A stretch of DNA of 9,496 nucleotides from CAYGZA01 sp964354135 (GTDB taxonomy: Bacteria; Planctomycetota; Planctomycetia; Pirellulales; Thermoguttaceae), in the NCBI GenBank assembly GCA_964354135.1, contig CAYGZA010000271.1, positions 1 to 9,496 of the forward strand, given 5' to 3'. The notes beneath the pieces are model-generated. The model did not search any database and was not told the DNA's origin. It saw nothing but the letters and a program-made list of their open reading frames with translations. This document shows, piece by piece, positions 7,167-9,496 of this stretch. Position numbers and translations under genes: made by a program. Position 1 is the first letter of the stretch. Every line of letters starts with the position of its first letter.

Positions 7167-7750
7167 GAATCAGAAGTCATATTGGATTGGACTCGCTGCC
7201 CTAACCTCATTTGCCGCCGCAAGAGGACCAAACCGAATGCCCACCGCGCACGCCTCGTCTCGTTCCGTCATTCAAAGGGAAGAACCACGCTACACCACAC
7301 TGAGAGAACTTGGCGTCGAACGCCTTTGGAATGATCTGGCCGCCAGCTTCTCGTAATCACGAATCACGACCTGACCCAGATCCCCCATGTCTCCTCTGCC
7401 TCCCTGGGCATCCTGGCCACGTATGCCACGCAGCCATTGGTACCAACCCAGATTCCTCATTGATAAACTCTAAGGTGGGGTGTAATGCTAACCCGACCGA
7501 GCGGCAGTCTCCATTCCCGACTGGTTCAGATCGATTGATGCTAGCAAGTCCAAAGTTCGTCTGGAAAACAACTTACGAACGTCCCACAAGTGTGCGGTTG
7601 GAGTGCCGGTGCCGACCTTGACGGTCCTGCAAGTATTAACGGTTATAGTGAATAGGATATCCAGGTAAGGACGATAAGTATTGATAGAGGAGCCAAGTCC
7701 AACGGCGCGATTGCTGCGTCTCCAAGTCACTCGACGAACCACCAACTCCA
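7167..7750 (+). other. 584-bp intergenic region without a supported gene
   Basis: No open frame here has a convincing start, ribosome site or recognisable product, and I see no tRNA or strong terminator hairpin. It holds a tandem heptamer AATCACG AATCACG (7355-7368). One loose promoter-like pair is TTGATA (7460-7465) with TGTAAT (7481-7486), but its 15-bp spacer is short. Composition is less GC-rich and less codon-like than in the flanking genes. It probably separates the sugar cluster from the efflux gene. Confidence 0.6.
7618..7649 (+). promoter_or_regulatory. Weak sigma70-like promoter candidate for the TolC-like gene
   Basis: TTGACG (7618-7623) and TATAGT (7644-7649) each match the consensus hexamers at five of six positions, about 100 bp before the GTG start at 7751. 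The 20-bp spacer is longer than optimal, and promoters in this type of organism are poorly defined, so this is only a candidate. Confidence 0.2.
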
Positions 7751-9478
7751 GTGCACTTCATTCACCCTCGAACTGCGTGGACGGTTCCGCTCGCACTCGT
7801 ATGCGCGTCTTTGGCAATCAACGGATGCTCGCGCACAAAGTACCGACTTCAGGCCGATCGCGAGGCGTACGAAACGATCGCCGAGAGGAACGACGACCCG
7901 CGATGGTGCGTGGCCGACTACAGCATCGAGACGGATCCGCGCAGTCGGTACTATGATCCTTGCGATCCAGATCGTTCTCCGATGCCGCCGGACGATCCCG
8001 TCTCGCATCAGTACGTGCATCAGGTTGACGGGATGAAAGGCTGGAAGCACTGGCACTGCAACGGGGATCGGATCGAGTTGGAGAATCCCGGGTGGCGCGA
8101 GGCGCTCGCCGAATACGTCAAAACTGGCGAGGACGGCTCGATCAAGCTCAACATGGACTCCGCGCTCCAACTTGCCTACGTGCATTCGCCGCCGCACCAG
8201 ACCCAATTGGAGACGCTCTATCTGTCCGCGCTGGATGTCACGGCGGAGCGATTCCGCCTGGATACGCAGTTCTTTGGCGGATATGACGTCATCTACGGCC
8301 ACAACGGGTCAATGATTTCCCCGGGGCTTAGCTATGATCCAGTTCTGCGTCGCTTCCTGGTCAATCCGCCCATCGACGGCCCTGGAGTCGAGAACAATCG
8401 ACTGACGGTGGGACGCCCGTTTGCGGCGGATCCGGCGCTCCAGGTGCGGCGGCGGTTTGCCACTGCGGGTGAACTCGTAGTTGGATTCGCTAACTCGTTC
8501 GTGTTCGAGTTCACCGGCCGTGACGTGAACCTCGCCAGTTCGCTGGTAAATTTCTCGTTCGTCCAGCCCTTGCTGCGTGGCGCCGGGCGAGCTGTTGCGC
8601 TGGAGCAACTGACGATTGCCGAGCGCACCTTGCTCGCAAATCTGCGGTCCTACAGTCAATACCGGCAGGGCTTCTACACGCAAGTCGCCATCGGCGAGCT
8701 GGGGGTCACCGGACCGCAGCGTGGCGGTGGTGGCACGGACCTCTCGCTATTTCCCGGGCAGGGGGTCGTCGGCGGTTACGTCGGCCTCCTTCAACAACTC
8801 CAACAGATCCGCAACACCGAGGACAGCCTCCGCCTCGGACTCCGGACTCTGTCGCGGCTAGAAGCCTACCTGGACATCGGCTTGATCGACTTGGTGCAGG
8901 TCGACCAGTTCCGGCAGAGTATTGAAAACGAGCGAGCCGGCTTGCTGCAAAACCGCACTGCCTTCGAACTCTCGCTCGATCGCTACAAGGCGGGCACGCT
9001 CGGCTTGCCGCCGGACCTGCCCACCGAGCTGGACGACGGTCTGATCCGCCAGTTTCAATTTGTCGCTCGCGAGGCAACCGCGGTCCAGGACTCGATCGTC
9101 GCGCTTCAGGATCGCGTCGGCCAGTTGCCGGACGACGCGAGCGTCGAAACGATCCGTCAGGTCCTGACGGATGTCTTCAAGTCTGTCGAGCCGGTTCGGC
9201 GCCGGCTGGACGACGTGCGGGCAGACGTCGCTCGCATGAAAGAGGCGGTGCCAGGTCGCGAACGAACGATGACGGAGGGGGAGAGGAAACGGTTCCAACA
9301 CGACGGAGAGCAACTCCGCAAACAGTTGGCGGAGCTGGAGCAGCAGTTCGGCGCAGCCCGGGCCGAGTTGGAAGGAATTCGCGACGGGCTCTCTGAGCAG
9401 AGTAGAAGTGCCACAACGGGCAGACTCGTCGTCTGGATGAGTAACTGGGGTTTTGCAAATTGTGAATTGACCTTGTGA
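7751..9478 (+). CDS. TolC-like outer-membrane efflux lipoprotein, C-terminus probably missing
   Basis: 575 residues as written. A hydrophobic signal ends in the lipobox I-N-G-C26, so Cys26 should be lipidated. The outer-membrane efflux domain begins near residue 130 (L-N-M-D-S-A-L-Q-L-A-Y). It has a predicted beta-rich part with F-V-Q-P-L-L-R-G-A-G-R (about residues 265-285) and helical segments such as L-E-Q-L-T-I-A-E-R. A charged heptad-like coiled coil covers about residues 440-560. TolC-type proteins have two repeats, and planctomycete versions are often much longer. Here the frame stops just after W-M-S-N, 18 bp before the window end, in homopolymer-rich sequence, so the second half seems lost or shifted. 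The GTG start is the first possible start after the in-frame stop at 7685 and gives a proper signal, but it has no clear Shine-Dalgarno. No adaptor or pump gene is visible; it may lie downstream. Expected role: outer-membrane channel of an efflux or type I secretion system. Confidence 0.8.
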   Translation: MHFIHPRTAWTVPLALVCASLAINGCSRTKYRLQADREAYETIAERNDDPRWCVADYSIETDPRSRYYDPCDPDRSPMPPDDPVSHQYVHQVDGMKGWKHWHCNGDRIELENPGWREALAEYVKTGEDGSIKLNMDSALQLAYVHSPPHQTQLETLYLSALDVTAERFRLDTQFFGGYDVIYGHNGSMISPGLSYDPVLRRFLVNPPIDGPGVENNRLTVGRPFAADPALQVRRRFATAGELVVGFANSFVFEFTGRDVNLASSLVNFSFVQPLLRGAGRAVALEQLTIAERTLLANLRSYSQYRQGFYTQVAIGELGVTGPQRGGGGTDLSLFPGQGVVGGYVGLLQQLQQIRNTEDSLRLGLRTLSRLEAYLDIGLIDLVQVDQFRQSIENERAGLLQNRTAFELSLDRYKAGTLGLPPDLPTELDDGLIRQFQFVAREATAVQDSIVALQDRVGQLPDDASVETIRQVLTDVFKSVEPVRRRLDDVRADVARMKEAVPGRERTMTEGERKRFQHDGEQLRKQLAELEQQFGAARAELEGIRDGLSEQSRSATTGRLVVWMSNWGFANCELTL

Positions 9479-9496
9479 AAACAGGGGGTTTGGGGT

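Noticed and set aside
7407..7427. GGCAT...ATGCC inverted repeat in the intergenic region.
   Set aside because: A 5-bp stem with an 11-nt loop is expected by chance at this length, with no T-tract or conservation evidence.
7681..7956. A 91-codon + strand frame starting TTG and overlapping the start of the TolC-like gene.
   Set aside because: No recognisable product, no ribosome site at its start, and it conflicts with the lipoprotein signal frame at 7751.
1..9496. CRISPR arrays, insertion sequences, tRNA or rRNA genes.
   Set aside because: No regularly spaced repeats, transposase-like frames, terminal inverted repeats or recognisable RNA gene sequence were seen.

Overview
The window looks like part of a planctomycete-type bacterial genome. 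This rests on gene content only: a Tat-exported Gfo/Idh/MocA oxidoreductase, a tandem DUF1080 protein, an exported ThuA-like protein, a Tat-exported TIM-barrel sugar isomerase/epimerase and a long TolC-like lipoprotein are a combination typical of Planctomycetes. No rRNA or marker gene is present to fix the taxon. All six supported genes are on the + strand, and coding DNA is GC-rich.

Region 1 (79-7166) reads as one gene cluster, probably an operon. The order is Gfo/Idh/MocA dehydrogenase, two-domain DUF1080 protein (3-keto-disaccharide hydrolase family), ThuA-like protein, xylose-isomerase-like TIM-barrel protein, and a thiamine diphosphate (ThDP) enzyme of the acetolactate synthase / 2-hydroxyacyl-CoA lyase superfamily. 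Gaps are 50, 121, 31 and 160 bp. Each of the five starts with a Tat or Sec-like export signal, so the whole set appears to act outside the cytoplasm. The first four classes match the known logic of oxidative glycoside cleavage: a Gfo/Idh/MocA enzyme oxidises a sugar at C3, then DUF1080 and TIM-barrel proteins break the activated glycosidic bond. ThuA/ThuB of rhizobial trehalose use follows a related 3-keto route. The Tat-exported ThDP enzyme is the unexpected member and the best candidate for something undescribed. The 160-bp gap before it holds two near-duplicate Shine-Dalgarno plus 8-codon mini-ORF units.

Region 2 (7167-7750) is 584 bp with no convincing gene. It has a tandem heptamer and weak promoter-like hexamers, and it separates the sugar cluster from the next unit.

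Region 3 (7751-9478) encodes a TolC-like outer-membrane efflux lipoprotein with a long coiled-coil insertion. It ends abruptly 18 bp before the window edge, in low-complexity sequence, and is probably only the N-terminal part of the normal protein. It belongs to a different function (efflux or secretion) from Region 1.
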